Assembly (NCBI RefSeq): GCF_001648175.1
Contig: NZ_CP015243.1
Span: 3,596,001-3,660,000, forward strand
Origin: Halotalea alkalilenta
Lineage (GTDB): Bacteria; Pseudomonadota; Gammaproteobacteria; Pseudomonadales; Halomonadaceae
DNA: 64,000 nt
Direction: 5' to 3'
Shown here one piece after another: positions 27,503 through 36,804 of the stretch. Made by a program: the position numbers and the translations under genes. The notes beneath the pieces are model-generated. The model saw only the letters and a list, made by a program, of their open reading frames with translations, was not told the origin of the DNA and did no database searches. The number at the start of each line of letters is the position of its first letter. Within the stretch, counting starts at the first letter, position 1.

Positions 27503-28346
27503 CGTTGAACGACCTCTCGTCGTCACTTGCTTCACTAGTGTCGCGCTCGCTGGACGAGGCGCTTTCCTGCCCCCGCCGCTGCTCGCGCTGGCGCACACGC
27601 TCGTCGAGCCGCTCATTGAGCCGGCCGAAATCGAGCGTGGACACCTGGGGTAGCGGATCTTCGAGCGCGCGGCGCACGCTCTCTCCATCCTCGTCTTCAT
27701 CTTCCTGATCTTCCTGGCCGCCGAGATCGGCGGCCAGGAGCAGCGATGCCGTCGCCTCGCGGGCGGCTCGGGCAGCGCCGTCTTCCTCTTCGAACAGGTC
27801 CGGCTCGTCGCCGAAGCGCTCGGCCAGCTCGCTCATCGGCGGCAGCTCGTCGAGGGTCTTGAGCCCGAAATCATCGAGAAACGTACGCGTACTGGCATAC
27901 ACCGCCGGGCGGCCCGGTACGTCGCGATGGCCGATCACCCTGATCCAACCACGCTCGAGCAGCGTGCGCATGATCGAGGCGCTGATCGTCACCCCGCGCA
28001 CCTCCTCGATATCGCCGCGCGTCACCGGCTGGCGGTAGACGATCAGCGCCAGGGTCTCGAGCAGCGCCCGCGAGTAGCGCTGCGGCCGCTCTTCCCACAG
28101 TCGCGAGACCCAAGGCGAGAGCTCGGCCTCGATACAAAGGCGAAAGCCCGAGGCGCTCTCGAGCAGGGTCAGCGCCGAACCGGCCAAGCGCCGCTCGAGC
28201 ACGCCGAGCGCTGCGCGAAGCTCGCCCCGGCTCGGCCGCTCGCGTTCATCGAACAAAAGCTCCAGCCGGTCGAGCGCGAGCGGCGTCGAGCTTGCCAGCA
28301 GCACGCCTTCGAGAATCCTGTCGAGGGGCAAGGTTTCGCCACTCAA
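27495..28346 (-). CDS. scpB: Segregation and condensation protein B
   Basis: ScpB dimers bind ScpA in the SMC-ScpAB condensin complex. In the 283-residue protein, two winged-helix domains occupy about residues 1-170, including [28 protein letters not shown] cut here to its family core [16 protein letters not shown] long acidic C-terminal tail follows, unlike short Gram-positive ScpB. It starts at TTG 28346, overlapping the scpA stop as TTGA. Confidence 0.93.
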   Translation of the reverse strand: MSGETLPLDRILEGVLLASSTPLALDRLELLFDERERPSRGELRAALGVLERRLAGSALTLLESASGFRLCIEAELSPWVSRLWEERPQRYSRALLETLALIVYRQPVTRGDIEEVRGVTISASIMRTLLERGWIRVIGHRDVPGRPAVYASTRTFLDDFGLKTLDELPPMSELAERFGDEPDLFEEEDGAARAAREATASLLLAADLGGQEDQEDEDEDGESVRRALEDPLPQVSTLDFGRLNERLDERVRQREQRRGQESASSSERDTSEASDDERSFNDE

Positions 28347-29266
28347 GTCGCATCTCCCGCGGGTGGTGGGGTGTCGATGAAGGCGCTCTCGCCTTCATCG
28401 TCCTCGAACGCCGACTCCTCAGGCTCCTCGCCGCTGGCCTCGCGGGCACGCAGGTGAATCGGCGACAGCGGCGTATTCTGGACGATCTCGATCAGATGCT
28501 CCTTGGCGAGCTCGAGAATCGCCATGAACGTGACTACCACGCCCGGCTTGCCCTCATCGAGCGTGAACAGCGCCTCGAAGGGAGTGAACCGTTCGGCGTC
28601 CAGTCGCGCCATGATCGCGCTCATCCGCTCCCGCGTCGACAGCGCCTCGCGGCTGATCTGGTGGCTCTGGACCAGCTCGGCGCGCGCCATCAGCCCGCCG
28701 AGGGCACGCAGCAGCTCATCGAGCGAGACCGCCGGTGGAATCACGCGGCGCTCCAAGGGCGGCGGCTCGGGGCTGGTACTGAACCAGTCGCGGCCGAGCC
28801 GGGGCAGCGAGTCGAGGTTCTCAGCAGCGATCTTGAGCTGCTCGTAGGCACGCAGCCGCTCGAGCAGCAGCGCAGTCGGATCCTCCTCCGCCTCGTCGCC
28901 CTCCGCCCCCTTGGGCGGCCGAGGCAGCAGGCTGCGCGACTTGATCTCGGCGAGCATCGCGGCCATCAGCAAGTACTCGGCGGCAAGATCGATGCCGCTG
29001 GCCTCGATCATCTCGACGTACTCGATGTACTGATGGGTGACCGCAGCGACGTTGACCGCGAGGATATCGAGGTTGTGGCGACGAATCAGGTAGAGCAGCA
29101 GATCGAGGGGACCCTCGAACGTCTCGAGAAATACCCTCAGCGCCTCCGGCGGAATGTAGAGATCCTGCGGCAGCTCCTTGAGCTCCTCGCCGCCGACCCG
29201 AGCGATCACCCCATCGATGACGACGGAGGCGGGCTCAACGGCGGGAGGGGAAGCGTCGAGGCTCAT
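28343..29266 (-). CDS. scpA: Segregation and condensation protein A
   Basis: ScpA is the kleisin of the SMC condensin. The 307-residue protein contains FEGPLDLLLYLIRRHNLDI, the N-terminal SMC-neck-binding block, and AAEYLLMAAMLAEIKSRSLLP; the C-terminal winged helix ends near EIVQNTPLSPIHL. ATG 29266 (MSLDASPP) is preferred over an upstream in-frame start at 29395 that adds low-complexity sequence. An SMC/ScpAB condensin, and not MukBEF, is therefore indicated for this organism. It lies 135 bases downstream of pqqE on the same strand. Confidence 0.93.
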   Translation of the reverse strand: MSLDASPPAVEPASVVIDGVIARVGGEELKELPQDLYIPPEALRVFLETFEGPLDLLLYLIRRHNLDILAVNVAAVTHQYIEYVEMIEASGIDLAAEYLLMAAMLAEIKSRSLLPRPPKGAEGDEAEEDPTALLLERLRAYEQLKIAAENLDSLPRLGRDWFSTSPEPPPLERRVIPPAVSLDELLRALGGLMARAELVQSHQISREALSTRERMSAIMARLDAERFTPFEALFTLDEGKPGVVVTFMAILELAKEHLIEIVQNTPLSPIHLRAREASGEEPEESAFEDDEGESAFIDTPPPAGDAT

Positions 29267-29401
29267 GCAGGGCTCAGGCGGAGTGGGCGGCGAAGTCGCT
29301 CGGCCGGCGCGCGGCGTCGAGGGAGGCAGTCTATCAACTACCCCGCCATCGTCCCAGGGCCACGTGCGAGCGCGGCCTCGAAACGAGAGCCGCAAGCCGG
29401 C

Positions 29402-30523
29402 TCAGGAGGGACGCCGATAGCGAAAGCCCTCGACGATCCGCACGCTCTCCTCCTGCGCGAGCTGATGGACCCGCTGGTGGTAGGGCGAGAGCTGGCAGAC
29501 CGGATCGGTCTCGGAGGCGTCGCCGGTCAGGGCCAGCGCCTGGCAGCGGCAGCCGCCCCAGTCTATTTCACGGCGATCGCAGCTGCGACAGCGCTCGTTC
29601 ATCCATGAAGTGCCGCGGTAGGCGGCGAACGCAGGCGAATCGCGCCAGATATCGCCAAGCGAATGCTCGGCAACGTTCCAGAACTCGAGCCCGGGGATGG
29701 TTTCCGCCGCGTGGCACGGCAGCACCTTGCCGCCCGGGGTGACGTTGATCGACTGGCGCCCCCAGCCGTTCATGCACGCCTTGGGATAGCGGGCGTGGTA
29801 GTCGGGAATCACCGAGTCAATGGTCAACCTGCCCTTGAGCCTTGCCCGCGCCGCTTCGACCCGCCCGATCGCCCGCTCGGTCTGCGCCCGGGTCGGCATC
29901 AGCGCGGCGCGGTTGGCCAGTGCCCAACCGTAGTACTGGGCATGGGCGATCTCGATACGCCGGGCACCGAACTCCAGCGCCAGGGCGATGAAGTCGTCGA
30001 TCTGCTCGATGTTGGCGCGATGGATCACCGCATTGATGGTCAGCGGCAGGCCGAGATCGACGACCTCGCGAGCGAAGGCGCGCTTGCGCGAGTGGGCGTC
30101 CTTCATGTGCGAGACCAGCGCAGTGGTCTCGGCATCCGCGCCCTGGAACGACAGCTGGACATGATCGAGCCCGGCGGCCTCGAGCCGCTCGAGCCGGGCG
30201 CGGTCGATATTGACCCCCGCGGTGATCAGGTTGGCGTAGAGCCCCGCATCGCGACAGCCCTCGACGATCTGCTCGAGATCGCGCCGCGCCGCCGGCTCGC
30301 CGCCGGAAAGATGCACCTGGAGCACGCCGAGCGCCGCGGCCTGGCGAAACACCCGGCACCAGGCTTCGACATCCAGCTCGGCGCTCTTGCGCTCGAGCTC
30401 GAGCGGATTGGAGCAATAGGGGCACTGCAGCGGGCAGCGGTGGGTCAACTCGCAGAGCATCCCCATCGGTACGGGAGAACCCGCCTCGGCGAAAGCCAGC
30501 CGCGGATCGGTCTGGATGCCCAT
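29402..30523 (-). CDS. pqqE: PqqA peptide cyclase (radical SAM enzyme PqqE)
   Basis: PqqE makes the first carbon-carbon bond between the Glu and Tyr side chains of PqqA, presented by PqqD. The 373-residue protein has the radical-SAM CxxxCxxC motif at C30, C34 and C37 (CPLQCPYC), GGEP-type [12 protein letters not shown], and a C-terminal SPASM region with cysteines in [21 protein letters not shown] and GGCRCQ for auxiliary Fe-S clusters. ATG 30523 has GGAGGG seven bases upstream; a longer frame overlaps pqqD. It is the last gene of pqqABCDE. Confidence 0.96.
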   Translation of the reverse strand: MGIQTDPRLAFAEAGSPVPMGMLCELTHRCPLQCPYCSNPLELERKSAELDVEAWCRVFRQAAALGVLQVHLSGGEPAARRDLEQIVEGCRDAGLYANLITAGVNIDRARLERLEAAGLDHVQLSFQGADAETTALVSHMKDAHSRKRAFAREVVDLGLPLTINAVIHRANIEQIDDFIALALEFGARRIEIAHAQYYGWALANRAALMPTRAQTERAIGRVEAARARLKGRLTIDSVIPDYHARYPKACMNGWGRQSINVTPGGKVLPCHAAETIPGLEFWNVAEHSLGDIWRDSPAFAAYRGTSWMNERCRSCDRREIDWGGCRCQALALTGDASETDPVCQLSPYHQRVHQLAQEESVRIVEGFRYRRPS

Positions 30524-30536
30524 CAGTGACCCTCCA

Positions 30537-30812
30537 TCAGCGAAACGCGAGCACCTGGCGCTCGGCGAGTCCATCGAGGAAGGCGACCACATCGGCCGCG
30601 ATCCGCTCGGGTTCGGCTTCAAAGGCGGCGGCGAGCGAAGCGACGATGGCTTCCAGGCTGCGCCCGCCGTCGACCCGGGAGAGAATCTCGCGGCCGATCT
30701 CGTCGAGCTTGAACACCCGCTCGGGAGCGAGCAGCACCCAGCCGCCGCGCGCCGGGTCCTCGCGCATCCGCACCCCGCGGATTAGCTGCGGGATCCTGGT
30801 CAGATCGCTCAT
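30537..30812 (-). CDS. pqqD: PQQ biosynthesis peptide chaperone PqqD
   Basis: PqqD is a RiPP recognition element that binds PqqA and delivers it to PqqE. The 91-residue protein has the winged-helix-like family blocks [35 protein letters not shown] and an ending [13 protein letters not shown]. It starts at ATG 30812, overlapping the pqqC stop as ATGA. It is separate from pqqC and not fused, unlike in methylotrophs. Confidence 0.95.
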   Translation of the reverse strand: MSDLTRIPQLIRGVRMREDPARGGWVLLAPERVFKLDEIGREILSRVDGGRSLEAIVASLAAAFEAEPERIAADVVAFLDGLAERQVLAFR

Positions 30813-31573
30813 CCGTCCACCTCGGGATCGAAGGCACCGGGCGGAATCCGCCGCGGCGCGACATAGGCGTAGTCGAGCGCGTCGAGCATGCTCCAAAGCA
30901 CATCGCACTTGAACCTGAGCGCGGCCAGCACGCCCTGCTGCTGGTCGACCCTGAGCGCGTGGCGCTTGACGTAATCGAGAGCGAAGTCGGCATCACGCGG
31001 CGCCTGGGTCATCCTCGGCTTGAAATAGGCCAGGGTCTGCTCGGAGACGAAGGCGTAGTGAGCGAGCATGCCCGAGACCCGCGTATTGATCACCAGCGGT
31101 GAGAACAGCTCGGTCAGCGATGAAGCGATCGCCTCCACCAGCGGGCGCTCACGGACGAAATGCACGTAGGCCTCCACCGCGAAACGGGTGGCCGGCAGGA
31201 TCTTCCCGGTCGAGACCACCATCTCGCGATCGAGCCCGAGACCATCGGTAAGCGCCAGCCAGCGTTGGATACCGCCCTCGCCAGGACCATGGCCATCGTG
31301 GTCGATGATCCGCTGGCGCCATTCACGGCGAAGCTCGGGATCATGCAGGCGCGCCATCAGGCTTGCATCCTTTATCGGGATCATCGACTGGTAGTAGTAG
31401 CGATTCAGCGCCCATGCCTGGACCTGCGCCTTGCTCAATTCACCGTTTTGCAGCGCGAGCTGGAACGGGTGGCGGTGGTGATAGCGCGCCTCACCGATCG
31501 CGCGCAGCTCGACCTCGAGCTGATCGGCGCTGAGCGGGGAGCGGATGTCTGTTGGCTCGAATTGTTGGCTCAT
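30809..31573 (-). CDS. pqqC: Pyrroloquinoline-quinone synthase PqqC
   Basis: PqqC is the cofactor-free oxidase that catalyses ring closure and the final eight-electron oxidation to PQQ. The 254-residue all-helical protein contains YHHRHPFQ, NRYYYQSMIPIKD, DHDGHGPGEGGI and HYAFVSEQTLAYF, which hold the known PQQ-binding His, Tyr and Arg residues. ATG 31573 is chosen. A second, out-of-frame copy of ATGAGCCAA lies 13 bases upstream, a short duplication at the start site. There is a 102-base gap from pqqB. Confidence 0.96.
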   Translation of the reverse strand: MSQQFEPTDIRSPLSADQLEVELRAIGEARYHHRHPFQLALQNGELSKAQVQAWALNRYYYQSMIPIKDASLMARLHDPELRREWRQRIIDHDGHGPGEGGIQRWLALTDGLGLDREMVVSTGKILPATRFAVEAYVHFVRERPLVEAIASSLTELFSPLVINTRVSGMLAHYAFVSEQTLAYFKPRMTQAPRDADFALDYVKRHALRVDQQQGVLAALRFKCDVLWSMLDALDYAYVAPRRIPPGAFDPEVDG

Positions 31574-31675
31574 GCTCTTGGCTCATGTTCTTGCCTTCGC
31601 CCCACCCCGGGGCGAAAAGCGGCGCGAGATGCGAAAAACCTTGCGACAACGAGGGCTACGATGGCGGGCAGGCCT

Positions 31676-32623
31676 TCAGAGAACGATCTGCATGCCATCG
31701 AAGGCGATTTCCCAGCCGGCACGCTCGGCCTCGCGACGCTCGGCGCTGTGCTCGATCAATACCGGATTGCTGTTGTTGATGTGCACGAACACCTTGCGGC
31801 GGATGCCGAGCGGTGCGAGCGCGGCGATCGAGCCATCCGGGCCCGACATCGACAGGTGGCCCATTCGCGCGCCGGTCTTGTGGCCGAGCCCTTCGCGGAT
31901 CAGCTCGTCGTCGCGCCACAGGGTGCCGTCGAACAGCACCACGTCGGCGCCCTCCAGACGCTCGGCCAGCGCCGGGGACAAGCGCGCGCAGCCGGGCACG
32001 TAATAGAGCCTGCGGCCTGCGTGACGGAACTCGACGCCTACCGTGGTCTCACCCTCGGCGCCGATTCCCTCGCCCTCATCGGGCTGATAGAGCGCCGCTT
32101 TGCCAGGCACCGCGAAGACCCTAGCCTCGAGACCGCCCGGCAGCGCCAGCGAAGCGTCGAGCCCGAGCGCGGTGCGAGTCACCACGTCGGGACGCAGTAC
32201 GTCGAACACGCGGTTATCGGCCAGCGTGCGCTGCAGTTCACCGCTGGCATAGAGCGTGAAGGGCGTGCCTTCGCGCAGGCTCAAAAGCCCGGCGATATGG
32301 TCGATATCGCCACCGGTCAGCACCACCGCTTCGATCGGCGAATGGCGCGGGCCGCGCGGATGCAGCTCGGGGTTGCGCTGGATCTGGGCGAGCACCTCTG
32401 GAGCGCAGTCGATCAGTGTCCAGCGCTCGCCGTCGAGCGAGACGGCGATCGATGCCTGGGTGCGCGGCACCACCTCGGCGTCACCGCTCCATGCCCGCGC
32501 GCAGACCGAGCAGCGGCAGTTCCACTGCGGCGCGCCACCGCCAGCGGCGGCGCCCAGCACCAACAAACGCAAAGCGGACGGGGAAGACCCGTCCGCGGTG
32601 CCCAACGACTGCCCTTGGCTCAA
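31676..32623 (-). CDS. pqqB: PQQ biosynthesis protein PqqB (MBL fold)
   Basis: PqqB is an MBL-fold iron hydroxylase that acts on the Glu-Tyr-derived intermediate. The protein shows GAAAGGGAPQWNCRC at the start, TGGDIDHIAGLL (the metal motif in its PqqB form) and FVHINNSNPVLI near the end. The start is uncertain. TTG 32623 overlaps the pqqA stop as TTGA and gives 315 residues. TTG 32573 matches the family N-terminus (MRLLVLG) and gives about 298, but lies one base after a strong hairpin. No ATG is available at either place. Confidence 0.93.
   Translation of the reverse strand: MSQGQSLGTADGSSPSALRLLVLGAAAGGGAPQWNCRCSVCARAWSGDAEVVPRTQASIAVSLDGERWTLIDCAPEVLAQIQRNPELHPRGPRHSPIEAVVLTGGDIDHIAGLLSLREGTPFTLYASGELQRTLADNRVFDVLRPDVVTRTALGLDASLALPGGLEARVFAVPGKAALYQPDEGEGIGAEGETTVGVEFRHAGRRLYYVPGCARLSPALAERLEGADVVLFDGTLWRDDELIREGLGHKTGARMGHLSMSGPDGSIAALAPLGIRRKVFVHINNSNPVLIEHSAERREAERAGWEIAFDGMQIVL
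32575..32596 (-). terminator. Attenuator-like hairpin between pqqA and the pqqB reading frame
   Basis: GCGGACGGG (32575-32583) and CCCGTCCGC (32588-32596) pair perfectly with a four-base loop. On the minus strand the stem is followed by TTTGCGTTTGTTGG, a broken U-run. It lies 23 bases after the pqqA stop. A hairpin here would leave a short abundant pqqA message and a less abundant full transcript, as shown for pqq operons elsewhere. Confidence 0.65.
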
Positions 32624-32697
32624 AATTCGGCCGGCAGGTAATCGTTGATTTCAAGGGCGATGCAGATCTCTTCGATCTTGGGGGCGTGCCATTTCAT
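32620..32697 (-). CDS. pqqA: PQQ precursor peptide PqqA
   Basis: This is a 25-residue ribosomal precursor. It starts MKWHAPKIEEIC and ends YLPAEF. E16 and Y20 stand in the conserved Glu-x-x-x-Tyr arrangement (EINDY), the two residues cross-linked by PqqE and converted to PQQ. It is too short for ordinary gene finding. The ribosome-binding site AAGGAG lies about seven bases upstream of ATG 32697. It heads the pqqABCDE cluster; a 214-base spacer to radD must hold its promoter, which I could not pin down. Confidence 0.96.
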   Translation of the reverse strand: MKWHAPKIEEICIALEINDYLPAEF

Positions 32698-32911
32698 CTC
32701 GGCTCTCCTTGAGGGGGAAGGTTAAGGACAGGTACCCGACTACCTAAAGTGGCAAACCGCACTATGCTGGAGCTTAACCAAGCTCAGGATCCCAAGCGCG
32801 ATGCCCGAAGGGGCAGACTAGGCGATAAGCGTAGGAAAGTTACCAGCCTACGCTATCGACAACAAGTCGCATCTCCAAGGTTTCGCTTTTCGACGCTCTC
32901 CAAGTCGCTCG

Positions 32912-34732
32912 CTACATCACCCGCTCGGCGCCAGCGCTCTCAGCAAGGCGTCGGCGCCCGCCCTGCATCGCGTAGTCGAAGAGCTTTTCGCGCAGCTGCC
33001 AGTAGCGCCCCGTGCGGCGAGCGATGACGAAATCCGGTGCACGCAGCCGATGCCGGCCGGCAATCACCTCGTCGATCCCTTGCGGCTGCCAGCCGCTGCC
33101 GGGCGCGGCGAGATGGCGCTCGATGAACACGCGCTGGAAGGCGTAGCGCTGGACTTGGGTATCGAGGGCGAACCATTCGACCACGCTCTCGCCCTCCTCG
33201 TCGAAGTAGCCGATTTTGAGCCGCGTTGCGCCGCGGCCGTTGACGCTCTCCTCGATGCGCATCATCGCCACTCTCAACACCTTGGCATCGCGCAGCCCAA
33301 GCGCCGCCTTGAGCTTATCGTCGGCGTCGATCAGCACACCGTCACAGTGGCCACAGCGTCTGGCGGCGATATCGTTCTCACCGTCGCAGTGGGGGCAGCT
33401 CTTGTAGCGAAAGCGAAAGTCGCACTGCGAGCGTTTGCCCTGGGCGTCCTCGACCAAGCCCTGGCAGCGTCGACCGAAGTGCTCCACCACCAGTTCGCCA
33501 TCGCGCCGGCCCCAGAACAGATTGGCCCAACCGCACGCGGGACACTCCACCTGAACCGGCTCGGTATCGGCGGCGGGGCGCGGATCGTTGACCTCCGGCG
33601 CGTAGAGATCCCAAGGATTACCGGCATAGTCGAGGATCAGGCAGTCGCGCTTGCCGGGAGCGAGACGCAGGCCGCGGCCGACGATCTGCTGATAGAGTCC
33701 GACCGATTCGGTCGGGCGCAGAATCGCGATCAGGTCGACATGGGGCGCATCGAACCCGGTGGTCAGCACCGAGACGTTGACCAGGTACTTGAGCGAGCGG
33801 GCCTTGAACGCTTTGATCGACGCCGCGCGCATCGAGGTTTCGGTATCGCCGGTGACCAGCGCCGCCTCGCCCTCGGGCAGCAGGGCGAGAATCTCCTTGG
33901 CGTGATCGACGCTGGCGGCGAACAGCATCACCCCCTGGCGATCCGCCGCGCGAGCCACCACCTCGCCGACGATTCCCGGCGTCGCGCGATGGCCGCGTAC
34001 CACCCGATCGAGCTCCGGCTCGCGGAAACGGCCATGCTCTCCTGGCACCAGCCGGGAGAAGTCATAGCCTTCGATCGCCGCATCGATCCGCTTCGGCTCG
34101 CAGAGATACCCTTGGCGAACCATCCAGCGCAGCGGCAGTTCGAACACGCAGTCGCGGAAGAACGCGCGCTCGTCACCGCGCACCATGCCGTGGTAGTGAC
34201 GGTGGTAGATGAACCCCTGGCCGAGCCGGAATGGCGTAGCGGTGAGGCCGAGCACCTTGAGCCTGGGATTGGCCCCGCGCAGCGCTTCGATCACCCGCTG
34301 GTAGCTCGCCGGCTTCTTGGTGCGCGCGCGTTCGAGATCGCGCATCTCGACCCGATGACACTCATCGATCACCAGCAGGGTGAAATCGCCCGAAGCGAAC
34401 GCATCGATCCCATTGACCACCGACTGGACCGAGGCGAACACCACCTGGCGCGCATTCTCCTTGCGCTTGAGTCCGGCGCTGTAGATGTCGGCCTCGAGCC
34501 CATAGGCGAGATACTTGGCGTGGTTCTGCTCGACCAGCTCGCGCACATGGGCCAGCACCAGCACCCGGCCACGTGCGAGTCGGGCGAGCTCGGCGATCAC
34601 CAGTGATTTACCGCTGCCGGTGGGCAGCACCACCACGGCGGGATCATCGACGGCGCGAAAGTGCGCCACCGCGCGAGCCACGGCTTCGCGCTGGTAGGGG
34701 CGCAGCACCGGGGGTGACGAAAGAAGGCTCAT
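32912..34732 (-). CDS. radD: DEAD/DEAH-box helicase-like ATPase RadD
   Basis: RadD (YejH) is an SF2-type ATPase that works with SSB and RecA in double-strand-break repair. The 606-residue protein has Walker [11 protein letters not shown], the DECH box in [17 protein letters not shown] (motif III) and [15 protein letters not shown] (motif VI). Cysteine pairs follow in CPACGW, FGRRCQG, CPHCDG and CGHCDG, the expected zinc-binding region. ATG 34732 gives the family length; an in-frame extension to 34996 crosses the divergent ybjN promoter. Confidence 0.93.
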   Translation of the reverse strand: MSLLSSPPVLRPYQREAVARAVAHFRAVDDPAVVVLPTGSGKSLVIAELARLARGRVLVLAHVRELVEQNHAKYLAYGLEADIYSAGLKRKENARQVVFASVQSVVNGIDAFASGDFTLLVIDECHRVEMRDLERARTKKPASYQRVIEALRGANPRLKVLGLTATPFRLGQGFIYHRHYHGMVRGDERAFFRDCVFELPLRWMVRQGYLCEPKRIDAAIEGYDFSRLVPGEHGRFREPELDRVVRGHRATPGIVGEVVARAADRQGVMLFAASVDHAKEILALLPEGEAALVTGDTETSMRAASIKAFKARSLKYLVNVSVLTTGFDAPHVDLIAILRPTESVGLYQQIVGRGLRLAPGKRDCLILDYAGNPWDLYAPEVNDPRPAADTEPVQVECPACGWANLFWGRRDGELVVEHFGRRCQGLVEDAQGKRSQCDFRFRYKSCPHCDGENDIAARRCGHCDGVLIDADDKLKAALGLRDAKVLRVAMMRIEESVNGRGATRLKIGYFDEEGESVVEWFALDTQVQRYAFQRVFIERHLAAPGSGWQPQGIDEVIAGRHRLRAPDFVIARRTGRYWQLREKLFDYAMQGGRRRLAESAGAERVM

Positions 34733-34774
34733 CGATGCTCCGGTCGGTCGGCTTCCCGCGGTGGCAGGCGGGAC

Positions 34775-34780
34775 TATAAT
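34775..34780 (+). promoter_or_regulatory. Consensus -10 element of ybjN-like gene
   Basis: A perfect TATAAT lies 28 bases before the start codon in the 75-base radD/ybjN divergent spacer. No good -35 is present at 16-18 bases. Confidence 0.45.
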
Positions 34781-34807
34781 GGGAGGCCATATTAACGGGG
34801 AGAGACG

Positions 34808-35221
34808 ATGCAACCCAATCCAGCGCTCGAACACTATCTGGAAGCCATGGAAGGTGCCGGCATCGACGCCGTAGCGGTCGACACCAACGCATTGCGGATC
34901 AGCCGGGATGGGCTCGACTATGTCCTGGTGGTGGCCGAGGACGAGTCGACCTTCTTCCAGCTGATGCTTCCCCACGCTTGGCCGCTGGATACCCATACGG
35001 TGCGAAGCGGGGTGCTCGAGGCCGCCAATCGGGTGATGAATCGACTAAAGGCGGTGAAGCTGCTGTTGCAAAACGATGCGATCCACGTCAGCGTCGAGCA
35101 GTTCGTCGACACCCCGGAGCTAGGCGCTTCGATGGTGCCGGGCATGATCGAACTGATCAACAGCGCCACCGCCGAGTTGCACAGCGAGCTCGGCCCCGGC
35201 GCCGCACCGCGGCTGCATTGA
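34808..35221 (+). CDS. YbjN-domain protein
   Basis: The 137-residue protein has the chaperone-like alpha/beta layout of the YbjN/type-III-chaperone superfamily: a helix ([13 protein letters not shown]), a three-strand sheet ([16 protein letters not shown] type) and a long helix [16 protein letters not shown]. YbjN proteins are linked to regulation of motility and stress, but the mechanism is unknown. It has GGGGAGAG before ATG and is divergent from radD. Confidence 0.68.
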   Translation: MQPNPALEHYLEAMEGAGIDAVAVDTNALRISRDGLDYVLVVAEDESTFFQLMLPHAWPLDTHTVRSGVLEAANRVMNRLKAVKLLLQNDAIHVSVEQFVDTPELGASMVPGMIELINSATAELHSELGPGAAPRLH

Positions 35222-35295
35222 TCGATCGCTGCGCGGTACCCGACGGGCTGCTAGAGTGAAATTCTCGTTCAAGATCATCCTCAGGAGTTCAACGC

Positions 35296-35595
35296 ATGAG
35301 CGCGTCCCGATTCGTCGTCATCGCTGAGTTCGATCTCAAACCGCAGGACCGCGAACGCTTCCTCGAACTCGCCCGGGAAGATGCTCGCGCCTCGGTCGCC
35401 AATGAGCCCGGCTGTCACCAGTTCGACCTGCTGATCAGCGAGGAGGACCCCAACCTGGTGGTGCTCCACGAGGTCTACGATGATCGCGCGGCGTTCGAGT
35501 CCCACCTCCAGATGCCCCACTACTTCCCCTTCCGCGACGGCACCGAGGCGCTGATCACCGCCAAGCGAGTGCGCTTTTTCGACCTCGACAGCTGA
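35296..35595 (+). CDS. ABM-domain (antibiotic biosynthesis monooxygenase/LsrG-like) protein
   Basis: The 99-residue ferredoxin-like fold carries FDLKPQDRERFLELAREDARAS cut here to its core, then EPGCHQFDLLIS and VVLHEVYDDRAAFESHL, which place the usual His and Glu/Asp contacts. The family includes quinol monooxygenases and the AI-2-processing LsrG. It lies 145 bases upstream of a sugar-type ABC importer on the same strand, which is compatible with a shared pathway but does not show one. AGGAG precedes ATG. Confidence 0.78.
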   Translation: MSASRFVVIAEFDLKPQDRERFLELAREDARASVANEPGCHQFDLLISEEDPNLVVLHEVYDDRAAFESHLQMPHYFPFRDGTEALITAKRVRFFDLDS

Positions 35596-35739
35596 GCAAC
35601 GGCGGCCCGCTACCCAGCTCCAACGGGCAGCGACCGGCAAGCTATAAGCAAGCGCCAAAATGATCTCGATCGAGGCGTCCCGTCAGCCGGGCGCGATGGG
35701 TATTCTTGTCCCCCTCCGAATCGACTCCAGGTGCGCTTG

Positions 35740-36804
35740 ATGAAACCTTTCATCCTCTTCGCGGCACTGCTCGGCCTGAGCGGTATCGCACTTCCCTCCC
35801 TCGCCGATGGCGTGCCGCCGCACTCGCTCACCGAGCGCGATACGCCGATTCGGGTCGCGGTGATCCGCAACCTCGGTGCCGACGACAACACCACCCAGTT
35901 CCTCGCCGGCGCACGCGCCGAGGGAGCGAGCCTTGGCTTCAAGGTCGATACCTTCCTCTCCAACGGCGACGACGCCCGCTTTCAGGATTTCGTCGACCAA
36001 GCGATCGGCCAGGGATACGACGCCATCATTCTCTCCCAGGGCCGCGCACCCTACTCGACGGGCCTGGTCAAGCGCATCCATGACCGTGGCATCGCGGTGT
36101 CGGTGTTCGACACCGCGGTCGAGGAGGCAATTCCCGGCGTCACCCTCACCTACCAGGACGACGCCTCGCTGACCGAGGCCTCCTTCGGCCAACTGGTCGA
36201 GGACTTCGATGGTGAGGCGCGGATCATCAAATTGTGGGTCGCCGGCTTCCCGCCTATGGAGCGCCGCCAGCGCGCCTATCAGGCGCTGCGCGAAGCGCAT
36301 CCGGGGATCGAGGAGCTGGAGTCGATCGGCGCGGTCTCTTCCGACGTCCAGGGCGACACCGCCAACCGGGTCGGCGCACTGCTGACCAAGTACCCTCCGG
36401 GCACCATCGATGCGATCTGGGGCACCTGGGACGCCTTCTCCCAGGGCGCCTACAAGGCGCTGCGGGAGAATGGCCGCGACGACGTCGCGATCTACGGCAT
36501 CGATATCTCCGACCAGGACCTCGCGCTGATGAGCGAGCCGGGCAGTCCTTGGCGGGTCAGCGCCGCCGTCGACCCGGCGCTGATCGGGCGGATCAACCTA
36601 CGCCTGGTGGCGCTCAAGCTCGCCGGCGAGGAGACCCCTGACGAGTACCAGTTCAAGGCCGCGGCGATCGACCAGCGCCAGCTCGCCGAACTCGAAGGCC
36701 CGGTCAACGTCGCCGGGCTCGGCGAACTGATCCCCGGCTGGGGCGAGAGCGATGACTTCCGTCCCGACTGGTATCGCGCCCTGCAGCGCGCGAATACCCC
36801 ATGA
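35740..36804 (+). CDS. Periplasmic sugar-binding protein of an ABC importer
   Basis: The 354-residue protein has a signal peptide (KPFILFAALLGLSGIALPSLA). The mature part is a two-lobe Peripla_BP_4 fold: PIRVAVIRNLGADDNTTQFL opens lobe one, and IDAIWGTWDAFSQGAYKAL and VAIYGIDIS line the hinge in lobe two, as in ribose/autoinducer-type binding proteins. The ligand is unknown. ATG 35740 is preferred over GTG 35731, because AGGTG lies just upstream and the signal peptide is then standard. The stop overlaps the ATPase start as ATGA. Confidence 0.87.
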   Translation: MKPFILFAALLGLSGIALPSLADGVPPHSLTERDTPIRVAVIRNLGADDNTTQFLAGARAEGASLGFKVDTFLSNGDDARFQDFVDQAIGQGYDAIILSQGRAPYSTGLVKRIHDRGIAVSVFDTAVEEAIPGVTLTYQDDASLTEASFGQLVEDFDGEARIIKLWVAGFPPMERRQRAYQALREAHPGIEELESIGAVSSDVQGDTANRVGALLTKYPPGTIDAIWGTWDAFSQGAYKALRENGRDDVAIYGIDISDQDLALMSEPGSPWRVSAAVDPALIGRINLRLVALKLAGEETPDEYQFKAAAIDQRQLAELEGPVNVAGLGELIPGWGESDDFRPDWYRALQRANTP

